Origin: Roseiarcus sp963820795 | GTDB taxonomy: Bacteria; Pseudomonadota; Alphaproteobacteria; Rhizobiales; Beijerinckiaceae | DNA: 64,000 nucleotides | Direction of reading: 5' to 3' | NCBI GenBank assembly: GCA_963820795.1 | Contig: CAWGBJ010000026.1 | Span: 1-64,000 of the forward strand | In this document: one piece after another, positions 46,156 through 56,047 of the stretch | Numbering within the stretch: position 1 is the first letter of the stretch | Layout of the letters: each line of letters starts with the position of its first letter | Position numbers and translations under genes: made by a program | The notes under the pieces: generated by a model | What the model saw: only the letters and a program-made list of their open reading frames with translations | What the model was told of the DNA's origin: nothing | Database searches by the model: none

Positions 46156-46556
46156 AAATTTAAGCTTCTGACTGGTGACCTACAACATCGGCTTTCGCAG
46201 GACAAGACGCGCATGAGCGCCAATTATGGGGGGCCGAAGCGGTCCGCGACGGCGAACCAAGCGCCTCCTTCCACGCGACAGATGCGTGATAACACTTCCC
46301 TCGTCCTGAGAGCGTATTTTCGGCAATGCGACGCTTGAAGTCCGGCAAGGAAACTTCGCATGCCATCCGTCGCTGCGGAGATCCTATCGCCTCCGTGGCC
46401 GGAACACACAGGTTTTCATTGCGCCGACAGTCGGAATCAACAATAACGGCCCTTTCGAAGTGGTTCATGGCCAAATTGAGCCAAACACCGCGGCGAGGGC
46501 TCGTATCCGACTGTCTCAAGGCCACGGAAAACAGGCGTTTGATACAAAGGTGGACG
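46156..46556. other. Divergent promoter region
   Basis: This 401-base gap lies between the reverse glycosyltransferase operon and the forward sulfotransferase gene. The sulfotransferase frame remains open back to 46326 but its composition upstream of 46557 (Arg/Ser-rich) differs from the protein proper. An AT-rich block at 46140-46175 is a likely promoter for the reverse operon. No other feature seen. Confidence 0.45.
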
Positions 46557-47894
46557 ATGGGGAGAGAGGGGGAAAGGACGTGCTTGGGTGGGGCGCCCGC
46601 GAGTCCCGCCGATGTCTTCCAGCTCCTATCTGGATTTAAAGAGTTCGGCCGAATTCAAGCCGTCCTTGATCAGGTGGACTGGACGAGGTCCACCTTGGAT
46701 ATGATCGGGAATGCATTTCGGCTGGATGCGGCAAAGATTGATGGCGCACCCTCGGATATGCGTTCATTGGCGTTGTCAATCCTGACAAGTCGTGAATTTC
46801 AGGCAAACGTGATAGACTTTTCGTTGACAGCGTTTCCTTCGAAAGCTCGTCTCTTGTTTGTCCACATCCCGAAATGTGGCGGCACAACGATCAACGCTTT
46901 ACTTGGCCGCCAACTCGCATCCCTGGATGATCATGTCTCCAAAGCGGAATGGACAAGCCAGAGCGAGCTTTTCCGCGCCATGGCGCGGTTCTACCAGAAA
47001 GTCCAAGAAAGTGAGTTCATTTTTGTCAGCCAACATAAGAGTTTGGGGTGGTTCCTGAGAAGCGGCTTACGTCGTCCTGGCGATAGGATTTTTACAGTCG
47101 TTCGGGATCCGTATGAGATCGTTCTTTCCCAGATCAATTATATCATTAAGCGATTTAGAGACGATCCAGCTTTTACCTCGCCCGATACGGCGTCGTGGGC
47201 CCGAAGCATTGGGCTTAGTCGATTCGATAAAAAGTGCTCTGGCGATGAATTGGAAGGAATTGCTCTACAATTGTTCGACAATACGAACGTTATTCACTTC
47301 AACTCGTTGTGTCGGTACCTCGGAGACGGCACCGCTGGCTCGGCGATCGACTTGATCAGGTCGTCAGACATCGAGGTTGTAAAACTTGAGCAAATGCACC
47401 AATGGCTCAAGGACAAATGGGGGATATCCTCAGAATTTATAGGTAATAAATCCGATGGGATTATTCAAATTGATAATCTTGACAAAGCCAGAAAGGATTT
47501 TTTGGTTAATGCCTGTGCCGAAGACCAAGTTGTCTATAATTTTGCGGCCAACCGTGGCGCCCCCAAGGCCATTGATCGACCCACCCCCAGGGCCATTGAT
47601 AAACCAGAGCATACAATGCCGGCAGATGCTGCTACCCCTGAGAGCATGATCACAGGCCTCTATCGTGCTATTCTTCAACGCGATCCGGATCCGCAAGGAT
47701 TAAAGAATTACCTTGATGCAATTGTTGGCGGAGCCACTCTGCAGTCGATTGTGTTGCGCCTGATCAGTTCAGTGGAGTTTCGGGAAAAGTACGCGGCAAA
47801 AAAAGAAGCAGCGCGCGAGATAGTCCAGTCGCACGACTCGGAGGCGCGGACTCCCCGTCATGCTGGCGCTGGGCCGCCAAAGCGAAACAACTGA
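46557..47894 (+). CDS. Sulfotransferase-family protein with DUF4214 domain
   Basis: The 445-residue protein is read from ATG 46557. Its N-terminal 110 residues (SPADVFQLLSGFKEFGRIQ, LALSILTSREFQANVIDF) resemble a linker-type domain shared with the decayed paralogue downstream. The sulfotransferase core starts at LLFVHIPKCGGTTINALLG, where KCGGTT is the 5'-phosphosulfate loop for PAPS; VVRDPYEIVLSQINY is the 3'-phosphate site. A proline-rich double repeat (APKAIDRP/PRAIDKP) leads to a C-terminal DUF4214 domain (GLYRAILQRDPDPQGLKNYL, LISSVEFREKY). It probably sulfates a surface polysaccharide made by the neighbouring glycosyltransferases. Base composition is more AT-rich than flanking genes, suggesting transfer. 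Confidence 0.82.
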   Translation: MGREGERTCLGGAPASPADVFQLLSGFKEFGRIQAVLDQVDWTRSTLDMIGNAFRLDAAKIDGAPSDMRSLALSILTSREFQANVIDFSLTAFPSKARLLFVHIPKCGGTTINALLGRQLASLDDHVSKAEWTSQSELFRAMARFYQKVQESEFIFVSQHKSLGWFLRSGLRRPGDRIFTVVRDPYEIVLSQINYIIKRFRDDPAFTSPDTASWARSIGLSRFDKKCSGDELEGIALQLFDNTNVIHFNSLCRYLGDGTAGSAIDLIRSSDIEVVKLEQMHQWLKDKWGISSEFIGNKSDGIIQIDNLDKARKDFLVNACAEDQVVYNFAANRGAPKAIDRPTPRAIDKPEHTMPADAATPESMITGLYRAILQRDPDPQGLKNYLDAIVGGATLQSIVLRLISSVEFREKYAAKKEAAREIVQSHDSEARTPRHAGAGPPKRNN

Positions 47895-47957
47895 GTTCAC
47901 CGGCCGGCGGGACGCGGGATTCATAATGCGGAGGAAAATGCTATCGTGCTGAGCCAT

Positions 47958-49008
47958 TTATTCGGTTAGCGCGAGATCCGTGCCAAACAGACGCGTGCCT
48001 CCGAGTTTTTTGTGCGCAGCCATCAATCTCTCGTATAGTTTGAGATCCTCCTTGCACAAATTATTAACAGCGGCGAGCTGAGATTTCGTCCAAATCTTTC
48101 AGCTTCAGCACTGGAGGAGATTGATTTGCTCGCGTATCTGACCCTATACTCCAGAATTTATCCAGCCAAGCATTGTAACTTTCGATGGGAACCAATTCGA
48201 TATTCGACCTCACAATTAATTCAACCGCGGAATCACATGTTCCTTCTCCAAGCATGAATGTAGCAAGGTTTCTCTCCATCATCTCTTTATTCATTAACAT
48301 TTGGATTCCTAGGCTGCGCTGGTCATCCGGGCTTAGCTTCTCTGGGAAGCGCTCAACCCGAAGATACCGAGCATAGGATCTGGTATCCGGTTTGTCGCAG
48401 GCGGGACTTTCTCAAATCCTCCGTAAGTAGTAATTCACAAGCGACAGCAATCCTTTTATAGGATGCCGAATGACAGAAAAGCTCCTATCTTGGAAACGAC
48501 AAAGACCGCGCTGAAGGTACCACGACAACGGGATGTGGCCTGTTATCAATATCTCTGAGGATTGTTGCAATCTACGGGAAAGCTCGCCTACATGCGTGAT
48601 TAGCTCCATCGCAGTCGTGGACTCGCGTCGGGTATGGTTGTAGTGCAGGTAAGGATATATTTTTGTTAAGTTGTTTCGTAGATCCACGCCTGCGCTCTTG
48701 GGAACATGAATATGAAACAGCCGCCTCTTCTCAGGATAGGCTCGAAGGGTTAGTTCAATTGCCCGGCTTTGGAACTCGGCGCTGCTCAGGAAGTTAGAAG
48801 CTAAATTCAGAGGGTCGGTACGAGAGTGTTGCCTAACCACGGCAACTGACTCCGGCAGCCGATCCAAAAATGCCGCGTATGTCTGATGAGTCGATATTCC
48901 GTTCCAATTAAAACCACCGAGGAACTGTCGAATGGACATGTCCCCGCGAAACTCGGAAAGCATGTCGAAGGTATCCCGAACTGTCACCGGCGCCTTGGTG
49001 CTAGTCAT
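47958..49008 (-). pseudogene. Second sulfotransferase-family gene, inactivated
   Basis: From ATG 49008 (MTSTKAPVTV; AAGGAAG upstream) the frame encodes a paralogue of the neighbouring sulfotransferase: FLSSAEFQSRAIELTLRAYP, then RLFHIHVPKSAGVDLRNNL (PAPS loop with KSAGVD instead of KCGGTT) and RSFSVIRHPIKGLLSLVNYY. At 48412 a TGA interrupts LRRI, but the same frame resumes ESPACDKPDTRSYARYL and continues to LKLKDLDEIS; there a one-base surplus near 48075 must be skipped to read LAAVNNLCKEDLKLYERLM and end at 47958. Alignment with the intact neighbour (KRFRDDPAFTSPDTASWAR) shows the TGA replaces an Arg codon. Two independent lesions indicate a true pseudogene. Confidence 0.85.
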
Positions 49009-49544
49009 AATGCGGAGTTCTTCCTTATACATCTGTCCAGTTAACCAATACAATTATTGGCGGGGGAATACGCTTGCCACTCCATCGGCGTGATAGGACA
49101 AGGCGATCCAACCGGACAGGCGAACGGCGACCGCCGTTCTAGCGGATCGTCCATCTGTACGTCGTCGCCGGAAGTCGCCGCGCCACACGCGCAATTCAAC
49201 TCTTGTTTCACCTCGCGGTTTGGCGCGTTTGCTTGGCTATTGTTCACCTTCGGGCCACGCAATTGCGTAAAAAATCATGACTGAAAGCGCTTCTTCATCG
49301 TTCCCGCGGCCTACCCCTTCCAGCCAACGCGAGGGTGAATAAGCCAGCGACGCGCCACGCGCAACAAGAGCATCGACGCGAGTCGTCGGCGCGTGGATCC
49401 GTCGCGCATGGCTCGTTGGCCCCATCCGGGCGCCTACGCGGGTCGTTGTCCCAGCAATGCGCCGGCCTGGCCGCCCGCCTTGCGTCGCGACGCTGAGACC
49501 ATTAACTGCGGCACCCGCATTTTGCGCCCCTTTCGAGACCCGAC
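49009..49544. other. Intergenic stretch with one doubtful small frame
   Basis: Most of this 536-base gap has no gene. A minus-strand frame from 49262 to 49041 (73 codons, TTG start, with ELNCACGAATSG and PFACPVGSPCPI) is open and ends 33 bases before the sulfotransferase pseudogene. It has several Cys residues but no good ribosome binding site, so I leave it as doubtful. No SAM- or SAH-type riboswitch was recognised ahead of the methyltransferase gene. Confidence 0.4.
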
Positions 49545-50534
49545 ATGCTGCAAACTCTCCTGGCCGAAGGTCGGCCGCTTCTGGCGGACGGCGCCACCGG
49601 CACCAACCTCTTCGCCATGGGCCTCGCCTCCGGCGAACCGCCGGAGGCTTGGAACGTCAGCCATGCCGACCGCATCGAGGCGCTGCATCGGGCCTTTGTC
49701 GAGGCCGGGGCGGATATCGTGCTGACCAACAGTTTCGGCGGCAATCGTCGCCGGCTCGCCCTGCACGGGCTCGAATCGCAGGTGCGCGAACTCAACCGGC
49801 TGGCGGCGGAAAACGCCCGCAAGGTCGCCGACCATGCGGGGCGGCCGGTCGTCGTCGCCGGATCGGTCGGGCCGACCGGCGATCTCATCGCGCCGCTCGG
49901 GCCGCTGACCGCGGACGAAGCGGTCGACGTCTTCGTCGAGCAGATCGAGGGCCTGCGCGAAGGCGGCGCGGACGTCGTCTGGATCGAGACGATGTCGGCC
50001 GCGGAGGAAATGCGGGCTGCGGCGGCCGCGGCGGCGAAAACGGGCATGACGCACACCGCCACCGCCAGCTTCGACACCGCCGGGCGGACGATGATGGGCG
50101 TCGCGCCGGAGGCGCTCGGCGCCCTCACTGCGGCGTTCGAGCCGAAGCCGTTGGCCTATGGGGCGAATTGCGGGGTGGGCGCGTCCGATCTCCTGGTCGC
50201 CATCCTCGCCATGAGCGCCGCCGATCCGGAGGCGGCGCTGATCGCCAAGGCCAACGCCGGCGTGCCGCAATGGCGCGGGGCCGAAATCCATTATTCCGGC
50301 ACGCCGGAACTGATGCAGATCTACGCCGGTCTCGCAGTCGCCTGCGGCGCGCGCATCGTCGGCGGCTGCTGCGGCAATAAGCCTGCGCATGTTGCGGCGA
50401 TGCGGCGCGGTCTCGACGCCTATGCCGCCCGGCCGCGCCCGAGCCTCGAGGCCATCGTCGCCGCGCTCGGCCCGCTGGTTGCGCCGCCCGCCGCCGAGAC
50501 GAGGGGACGCGTGCGCCGTCGCGAGCGCCCATGA
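49545..50534 (+). CDS. Homocysteine S-methyltransferase family protein (betaine-type)
   Basis: The 329-residue TIM-barrel enzyme has the homocysteine-binding and zinc-binding features of the family: LLADGATGTNLFAMGL, DIVLTNSFGGNRRRL, VVVAGSVGPTGDLIAPLG, VVWIETMSA, the first zinc Cys in AYGANCGVG and the paired Cys in IVGGCCGN near residue 278. The variants around NSFGGN match the BmtB/betaine-homocysteine methyltransferase subgroup of alphaproteobacteria, which moves a methyl group from betaine (or a corrinoid protein) to homocysteine to make methionine. Its last four bases overlap the pseudouridine synthase start. No cobalamin domain is present in this chain. Confidence 0.88.
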   Translation: MLQTLLAEGRPLLADGATGTNLFAMGLASGEPPEAWNVSHADRIEALHRAFVEAGADIVLTNSFGGNRRRLALHGLESQVRELNRLAAENARKVADHAGRPVVVAGSVGPTGDLIAPLGPLTADEAVDVFVEQIEGLREGGADVVWIETMSAAEEMRAAAAAAAKTGMTHTATASFDTAGRTMMGVAPEALGALTAAFEPKPLAYGANCGVGASDLLVAILAMSAADPEAALIAKANAGVPQWRGAEIHYSGTPELMQIYAGLAVACGARIVGGCCGNKPAHVAAMRRGLDAYAARPRPSLEAIVAALGPLVAPPAAETRGRVRRRERP

Positions 50535-51646
50535 ACGCCAGGGCCAAGCGCCGCGCCTGGAGCCGGGTCGAGGCGCCGGATGCCGACACCCCGGCGAAGC
50601 CTGGATCCCCCGGCCCGCTCGCCATGCCGTCGGGCCCCCAGACTTTCCTGGTCGACACGGCGGGGGCCGGCGAGCGGCTCGACTGGTTCCTCAGCCGGTC
50701 CGCGGCCGAGCGCCGCATCGCACTCTCGCGCACGCGGCTCAAGGCGCTGATCCAGGCCGGCGAGGTCCAAGTCGACGGCGCGGCGGCGCGCGATCCGGCG
50801 CTCCGCCTCGCCGAAGGCGCGCGGATCGTTTTCGAGGCGCCGCCGCCAGCCGATTCGGCCGTGGTCGGGGAGAATCTGCCGCTCGACGTCGTCTACGAGG
50901 ACGAGCATCTTATCGTCGTCGACAAGCCGGCCGGGCTCGTCGTCCATCCCGCGCCCGGCCATGCCGGCGGCACCCTCGTCAACGCGTTGATCGCGCGCTG
51001 CGGCGACAGTCTCTCGGGGATCGGCGGGGTCAGGCGCCCCGGGATTGTCCATCGGCTCGACAAAGACACCTCCGGCCTCATGGTCGTCGCCAAGACCGAC
51101 GCCGCCCATCGCGGCCTCGCCGAAACCTTCGTCGATCACGGCCGCAGCCGCCCGCTCGAGCGCGAATATCTGGCGATCGTCTGGGGTTCTTTCGGCGCCT
51201 CGGCCGGCAAGGTGGACGCCGCGATCGCCCGCCATTCGATCCACCGCGCGAAGATGGCGGTCGCGCAAGAGGATCGGGGCCGGCGCGCCGTCACCCATTG
51301 GCGGCTTCTGGAGGGGCTCGGCCCGGCCAGTCTCGTCGCCTGCCGGCTCGAGACCGGGCGAACCCACCAGATTCGTGTGCATATGGCCTCGGTCGGACAT
51401 CCGCTTCTGGGTGATTCGGTCTATGGCGCGGGCTTCAAAACCAAGGCCGTCCAACTCGCCGGGGGAGCAAAAGCCGCTTTGGCAGCGTTGGGGAGACAGG
51501 CGCTGCACGCTGCAGCGCTCGGGTTCGAGCATCCGGTCACCGGCCACGCGCTTCGTTTCGAGAGCGCCCCGCCGGCGGATTTCTCCCGCCTCCTCAACGC
51601 CCTGCGGGCGCAGCGGCTGGGCGAAGCCGCCCCGCCGTCAACTTGA
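50531..51646 (+). CDS. RluA-family pseudouridine synthase (RluD type)
   Basis: The 371-residue protein has an N-terminal S4 RNA-binding domain (ALSRTRLKALIQAGEVQVDG) and the RluA catalytic domain: IVVDKPAGLVVHPAPGH, the catalytic Asp near residue 177 in GIVHRLDKDTSGLMVV, EREYLAIVWG and the substrate-binding CRLETGRTHQIRVHMA. It isomerises uridines in 23S rRNA, most likely the helix 69 sites if it is RluD. The first 50 residues are a basic, proline-rich extension. Position directly before rpoH is a conserved arrangement in Hyphomicrobiales. Confidence 0.92.
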   Translation: MNARAKRRAWSRVEAPDADTPAKPGSPGPLAMPSGPQTFLVDTAGAGERLDWFLSRSAAERRIALSRTRLKALIQAGEVQVDGAAARDPALRLAEGARIVFEAPPPADSAVVGENLPLDVVYEDEHLIVVDKPAGLVVHPAPGHAGGTLVNALIARCGDSLSGIGGVRRPGIVHRLDKDTSGLMVVAKTDAAHRGLAETFVDHGRSRPLEREYLAIVWGSFGASAGKVDAAIARHSIHRAKMAVAQEDRGRRAVTHWRLLEGLGPASLVACRLETGRTHQIRVHMASVGHPLLGDSVYGAGFKTKAVQLAGGAKAALAALGRQALHAAALGFEHPVTGHALRFESAPPADFSRLLNALRAQRLGEAAPPST

Positions 51647-51787
51647 TGCTGTGATCCAATGCCCCCTTCGCTTCGTTCTGTGTCTGCGTCCCGGCCCTTT
51701 TTCGGCCACGCTTTCTCGACCAAGATAGCCATCCGGCCATAGCGCCGACGGAGACGGTTTTACCCGGTCTCCGACTGGAGGTTTTCC

Positions 51788-52693
51788 ATGGCCGCGTCGC
51801 TCCCTGTCATTGCAGGCGAGTCGGGGCTTGCCCGCTACTTGCAAGAAATCAAGCGGTTCCCCATGCTGGAGCCGCAAGAGGAATACATGCTGGCGAAGCG
51901 CTGGCGCGAGCACGGCGACCGCGAGGCCGCGCACAAGCTCGTGACATCCCATCTGCGCCTGGTCGCCAAGATTGCGATGGGCTACCGCGGCTATGGACTT
52001 CCGATCGGCGAAGTCATTTCCGAGGGTAACGTCGGTCTGATGCAGGCCGTCAAGCGCTTCGAGCCGGACAAGGGCTTCAAGCTGGCCACCTACGCAATGT
52101 GGTGGATCCGGGCCTCGATCCAGGAATACATTCTGCGCTCGTGGTCGCTAGTGAAAATGGGCACCACGGCGAGCCAGAAGAAGCTGTTCTTCAATCTCCG
52201 CAAGGCGAAGAGTCGCATTTCCGCCTTTGAGGAGGGCGACCTGCGCGACGACCAGGTGGAAACCATCTCGCGGCGCCTGGGCGTCGCCAAACAGGACGTC
52301 ATCGAGATGAACCGCCGTCTCGGCGGCGACGCTTCGCTCAATGCGCCTCTGCGGGAAGACGGCGAGGGCGAGTGGCAGGACTGGCTGGTCGATGAGACCG
52401 CCGATCAGGAGTCGCTGCTGGCCGAGCGGGAAGAATTGGACGCCCGCCACGCCGCGCTCAGGAGCGCGCTGTCGGTGCTCAATCCCCGCGAGCGGCGCAT
52501 CTTCGAGGCGCGGCGACTGGCCGACGATCCGATCACGCTGGAAGAGCTGTCGGCAGAGTTCGGCGTCTCCCGCGAGCGCGTGCGGCAGATCGAGGTCCGC
52601 GCGTTCGAGAAGGTGCAACAGGCAGTGAAAGCCGGGGTGGCCAAGACCCAACTGCCCAATCGGCAGGCCGCCGCGGCGCTGCCGGCCCGGTAA
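51788..52693 (+). CDS. rpoH: RNA polymerase heat-shock sigma factor
   Basis: The 301-residue sigma-70 family protein has region 2 (LVAKIAMGYRGYGLPIGEVI, RFEPDKGFKLATYAMWWIRA), the RpoH box QKKLFFNLRKAKSR (about 131-144) that defines RpoH proteins, and region 4 with FGVSRERVRQIEVRAFEKV. GGAGG lies six bases before ATG 51788. It directs transcription of heat-shock genes; the hsp20-lon pair in this window is a likely target. The N-terminal ARYLQEIKRFPMLEPQEEY is also typical. Many alphaproteobacteria have two RpoH copies; which one this is cannot be told here. Confidence 0.96.
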   Translation: MAASLPVIAGESGLARYLQEIKRFPMLEPQEEYMLAKRWREHGDREAAHKLVTSHLRLVAKIAMGYRGYGLPIGEVISEGNVGLMQAVKRFEPDKGFKLATYAMWWIRASIQEYILRSWSLVKMGTTASQKKLFFNLRKAKSRISAFEEGDLRDDQVETISRRLGVAKQDVIEMNRRLGGDASLNAPLREDGEGEWQDWLVDETADQESLLAEREELDARHAALRSALSVLNPRERRIFEARRLADDPITLEELSAEFGVSRERVRQIEVRAFEKVQQAVKAGVAKTQLPNRQAAAALPAR

Positions 52694-52813
52694 CTTCCGG
52701 GTAACCTGACGGACGCGGACTTGACAAAGCGCAGGCCGGACCCGCGCGCCCGCTGCGAAAGTAGGGTAGGTTTCCCGCGCGTTGTGCCTTGAACCCCGAA
52801 AAAAGGTCCATCC

Positions 52814-54277
52814 ATGTCCGCGACCCGTTTCCGCCGCCGGCTTGCCCGCGCGTCGTTGCTCACGGCCGTTCTCGGCGCCGCCCCGGCGTTCGCCGCCGAC
52901 AAGCCGGCGACGCCGGAAGGCGCGCTTGAGCTCCGGGCGTTCTTCTCCAGGATGCTGCCGGCCGCCTTCGCCGGACCGCGCCCGCTGATCGCCGTGACGC
53001 CGGAAGGCTCGGACTATCTGGTGACGATGGATCTCAGCGCGGTCAACGATCTGATCAAGGGGACCGGAACCTCCTACGATCCCGCCACCATCCTCTACAA
53101 GCTCGTCGAGCAGGACGACGGGCGCTGGCGGACTGCGGTGGAGCAGCTTCCCAAGATCGGCTTTCGCGCAAGGGACTCGACGGGCAGCCTGGAGTTCGAC
53201 GGCTTCCGGCAATCCGCCGTGATCGACCCGGCGATCGCCTGGTTTCTCGATGGCTCGACGAACGCGGCGAAAGGAACGATCAAACTCGCCACTCCGAAAC
53301 TGGACCAGACGATCAATTTCGGCAACCTCAGCGCGGATCTGGCGACGACGGCGAAGGGCGACGGCTCAGTCTCCACCACGGCGAAGGAGGAGATCGCCGA
53401 TCTCGCAATCGCCGCGAACGGCGTCGGCGAGAGGAACCAGCCCGTCAACTGGAGCGCGCGGATTGACAAGGCGCAGGTCGATATCGGCATCGACGGCTTG
53501 ATGTCGCGCAAGGTCTTCGACGCCTGGTCTCTGGTTGCCGATCATCCCGACCGCGCCGACCTCGCCCAGCACGAAACCGAGTTCAAGGGTCTCTTGAAGG
53601 CGATCGCAGCCCCGGGGTTGAAGTTCGCCGAAGGAATCGAGGCTAAGCACGCCGTCGTCGCATCGGCGATCGGGGCCGTCGCCCTCGGCGATGTCAAATA
53701 TGAGGTCGGCGCGGCCAACCTGGGCCCGCAAAGCTCGGTCAAAATCGGCGTCGCCGTCGACGGATTGAGCCTGCCTGCGGGTCTCGCGCCGGCCAACGCC
53801 GCCGATTTGATCCCGTCGAAACTGGACTTGGCCGTCGAGCTCAGGGGATTCGACCTGACCGCGGCCGCCAACGAGGCGATCGCCGACATGCATGTCGGCG
53901 GCAAAGGACCGCTCATTTCCGACCCGGACGGCGCCAAGGTGGCCGCGGCGCTTTTCGGCGCCGGTCCGCTGAGGATAGTCATCGCGCCGTCGCACGTCGT
54001 TTCGAAGACGCTCGCCCTGGACTTCAATGGGGTGGTCCAATACCTGGCGAACAAGGCCTCGGGATCGCTGACGATTCACGCGCACGGGTTCGATACGGCG
54101 ATGGCGACGGTCAAGGGTCTGGAGCCGGACGTCCAGGAAAAGGCGCTCCCGGTGCTGGCGATGGCGAAGGGCCTCGCCAAGACGGAAAGCGACGGCGCGC
54201 TGACCTGGGTCCTCCAAGTGGACGACGACCGGTCGATCAAGGTCAACGGCATCCCGCTCGGCAAGGCGCCGGACTGA
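52814..54277 (+). CDS. Periplasmic DUF2125/DUF945-like protein
   Basis: The 487-residue protein starts with a basic N-terminus and a signal peptide (ASLLTAVLGAAPAFAADKP, cleavage after AFA near residue 27). The mature part is rich in beta strands with repeated amphipathic stretches (DGFRQSAVIDPAIAWFLD, GNLSADLATTAKGDGSVST) and resembles large periplasmic proteins of the DUF2125/DUF945 type; the family assignment is tentative. It has no catalytic motif I recognise. It follows rpoH by 120 bases and a TTGACA sits at 52721, a possible -35 element for this gene. Confidence 0.65.
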   Translation: MSATRFRRRLARASLLTAVLGAAPAFAADKPATPEGALELRAFFSRMLPAAFAGPRPLIAVTPEGSDYLVTMDLSAVNDLIKGTGTSYDPATILYKLVEQDDGRWRTAVEQLPKIGFRARDSTGSLEFDGFRQSAVIDPAIAWFLDGSTNAAKGTIKLATPKLDQTINFGNLSADLATTAKGDGSVSTTAKEEIADLAIAANGVGERNQPVNWSARIDKAQVDIGIDGLMSRKVFDAWSLVADHPDRADLAQHETEFKGLLKAIAAPGLKFAEGIEAKHAVVASAIGAVALGDVKYEVGAANLGPQSSVKIGVAVDGLSLPAGLAPANAADLIPSKLDLAVELRGFDLTAAANEAIADMHVGGKGPLISDPDGAKVAAALFGAGPLRIVIAPSHVVSKTLALDFNGVVQYLANKASGSLTIHAHGFDTAMATVKGLEPDVQEKALPVLAMAKGLAKTESDGALTWVLQVDDDRSIKVNGIPLGKAPD

Positions 54278-54517
54278 TTCGGTCCGGCCGCCGCCTTGCA
54301 TTCGAGGGTCTTGCGGCAAAAATCCTTGCGTGCGGGGGCGGCAAATTTTCTTGCCTCGCGCAGGGAATGCGTAGGGAATATTTTCCGACGCCGCCGTTTA
54401 GGGGAGTTTCGGCGCAACCCGCCTTGAGCCTGTCTCTTTGATGTTGAAGTCTGACCGCGCGATGAGGCGAGTCGAACGAAACGCGAATGCGACGAGGGTC
54501 AGCCGAAGGAGGGAGGA

Positions 54518-56047
54518 ATGACCGAAGATCAAGCCGGGCCGGCCGGCCCCGATCTGGCTGGAGGAATCTCCTTCGCCGACCTGCCCGATGGCGGCAAGCT
54601 TCTCGGCCACGTCGGCGACGAGCCGGTGCTGCTGGCGCGCCGCGGCGCCGATGTCTTCGCGGTCGGCGCCCATTGCACCCACTATCATGGCCCCCTCGCC
54701 GACGGGCTCATTGTCGACGACACGGTGCGCTGCCCCTGGCATCACGCGTGCTTTGACCTTCGGACCGGGGAAGCCCTGCGCGCGCCGGCTTTCGCCCCCG
54801 TCGATACCTGGCGGGTGGAGCAGCGCGACGGCAAAATTTTCGTCCGCGAAAAGCGCCTGCAGACGCGAGCGCAAAGTCGCGTCAGGGCGGGCGCGCCGAA
54901 CAACATCGTGATTGTCGGCGGCGGCGCCGCCGGGTTCGCCGCCGCGGAGATGCTTCGACGGCGGAATTTCGCGGGCGACATCGTGATGCTGAGCAGCGAC
55001 GACGCCCCGCCGGTCGACCGGCCGAATCTTTCCAAGGACTATCTCGCCGGGAGCGCGCCGGAGGACTGGCTCCCCTTGCGCCCCGACAGCTTCTATTCCG
55101 ACAACGCCATCGACCTTCGCCTGCGCGCGACCGTCGCCGGCATCGATGTCGGCGCGCGCGAAATCGCGCTCGCCGGGGGTGAGAATATTCCGTTTGACCG
55201 ACTTCTTCTGGCGACCGGCGCTGAACCGGTTCGTCCATCGATTCCCGGCGCAAGGCCGTCCGACGCGCTCGTACTGCGCTCGCTCGGTGACTGCCGGGCC
55301 ATCATCGAACGCGCGAAAACGGCGCGGCGGGCGGTGGTGCTCGGCGCGAGCTTCATCGGGCTCGAAGTCGCGGCCTCGCTGCGCGCCAGAAACATCGAAG
55401 TCCATGTCGTAGCGCCGCAAGAGCGTCCGATGCAGCACATTCTGGGGCCCGAAATGGCCGCGTTCATTCGTGCGCTGCACGAGGAGCACGGGGTCGTGTT
55501 CCATCTACAAGACACGGCGAGCGCAGTCGAAGGCGGAAAGGTGAAGCTCTCGGGCGGAAGCGTCGTCGTGGCCGATTTGATCGTCGCAGGCCTTGGCGTG
55601 CGCCCTCGAGTCGAGCTTGCCGAGAGGGCCGGCCTCAAGGTCGATCGGGGCGTCGCCGTCGATGCCTATCTCGAAACGACCGCGCCGGGAATTTTCGCTG
55701 CCGGCGACATCGCCCGTTGGCCCGACGCCCTGACCGGCGAGGCCATCCGCGTCGAACATTGGGTGGTGGCGGAGCGCCAGGGGCAGATCGCGGCGCTCAA
55801 CATGATCGGCGAGCGCGAAAAATTCTCGGCGGTCCCCTTCTTCTGGAGCCAGCACTACGACGTCCCCATCAACTACGTCGGCCACGCCGAGACTTTTGAC
55901 GAACTTGCGGTCGAGGGCGACATCGCCGGCAGGGATTGCCTCGTCCGCTATAAGCGCGCGGGACACACGCTCGCCGTGGCCTCGATCTATCGGGACGTCG
56001 CGAGCCTGGAGGCCGAAGTGGCGTTCGAACGGGCCGCGACGCGCTAA
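54518..56047 (+). CDS. Rieske-FAD NAD(P)-dependent oxidoreductase (AIFM3-like)
   Basis: The 509-residue protein fuses a Rieske [2Fe-2S] domain to a pyridine nucleotide-disulfide type reductase. Rieske ligands are Cys53 and His55 (AHCTHYHGPL) and Cys72 and His75 (RCPWHHACFD). The FAD site is NIVIVGGGAAGFAAAEML (about 129-146); the NAD(P) site is AVVLGASFIGLEVAASL; the second FAD motif is GIFAAGDIARWPD. It would pass electrons between NAD(P)H, FAD and the iron-sulfur cluster, as in AIF-like and ferredoxin-reductase proteins. GGAGGGAGG precedes ATG 54518. It stands alone, so the electron partner is unknown. Confidence 0.92.
   Translation: MTEDQAGPAGPDLAGGISFADLPDGGKLLGHVGDEPVLLARRGADVFAVGAHCTHYHGPLADGLIVDDTVRCPWHHACFDLRTGEALRAPAFAPVDTWRVEQRDGKIFVREKRLQTRAQSRVRAGAPNNIVIVGGGAAGFAAAEMLRRRNFAGDIVMLSSDDAPPVDRPNLSKDYLAGSAPEDWLPLRPDSFYSDNAIDLRLRATVAGIDVGAREIALAGGENIPFDRLLLATGAEPVRPSIPGARPSDALVLRSLGDCRAIIERAKTARRAVVLGASFIGLEVAASLRARNIEVHVVAPQERPMQHILGPEMAAFIRALHEEHGVVFHLQDTASAVEGGKVKLSGGSVVVADLIVAGLGVRPRVELAERAGLKVDRGVAVDAYLETTAPGIFAAGDIARWPDALTGEAIRVEHWVVAERQGQIAALNMIGEREKFSAVPFFWSQHYDVPINYVGHAETFDELAVEGDIAGRDCLVRYKRAGHTLAVASIYRDVASLEAEVAFERAATR

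Noticed and set aside
49420..49544. SAM-type riboswitch ahead of the homocysteine methyltransferase
   Set aside because: I looked for the SAM-II and SAH core sequences and found neither.
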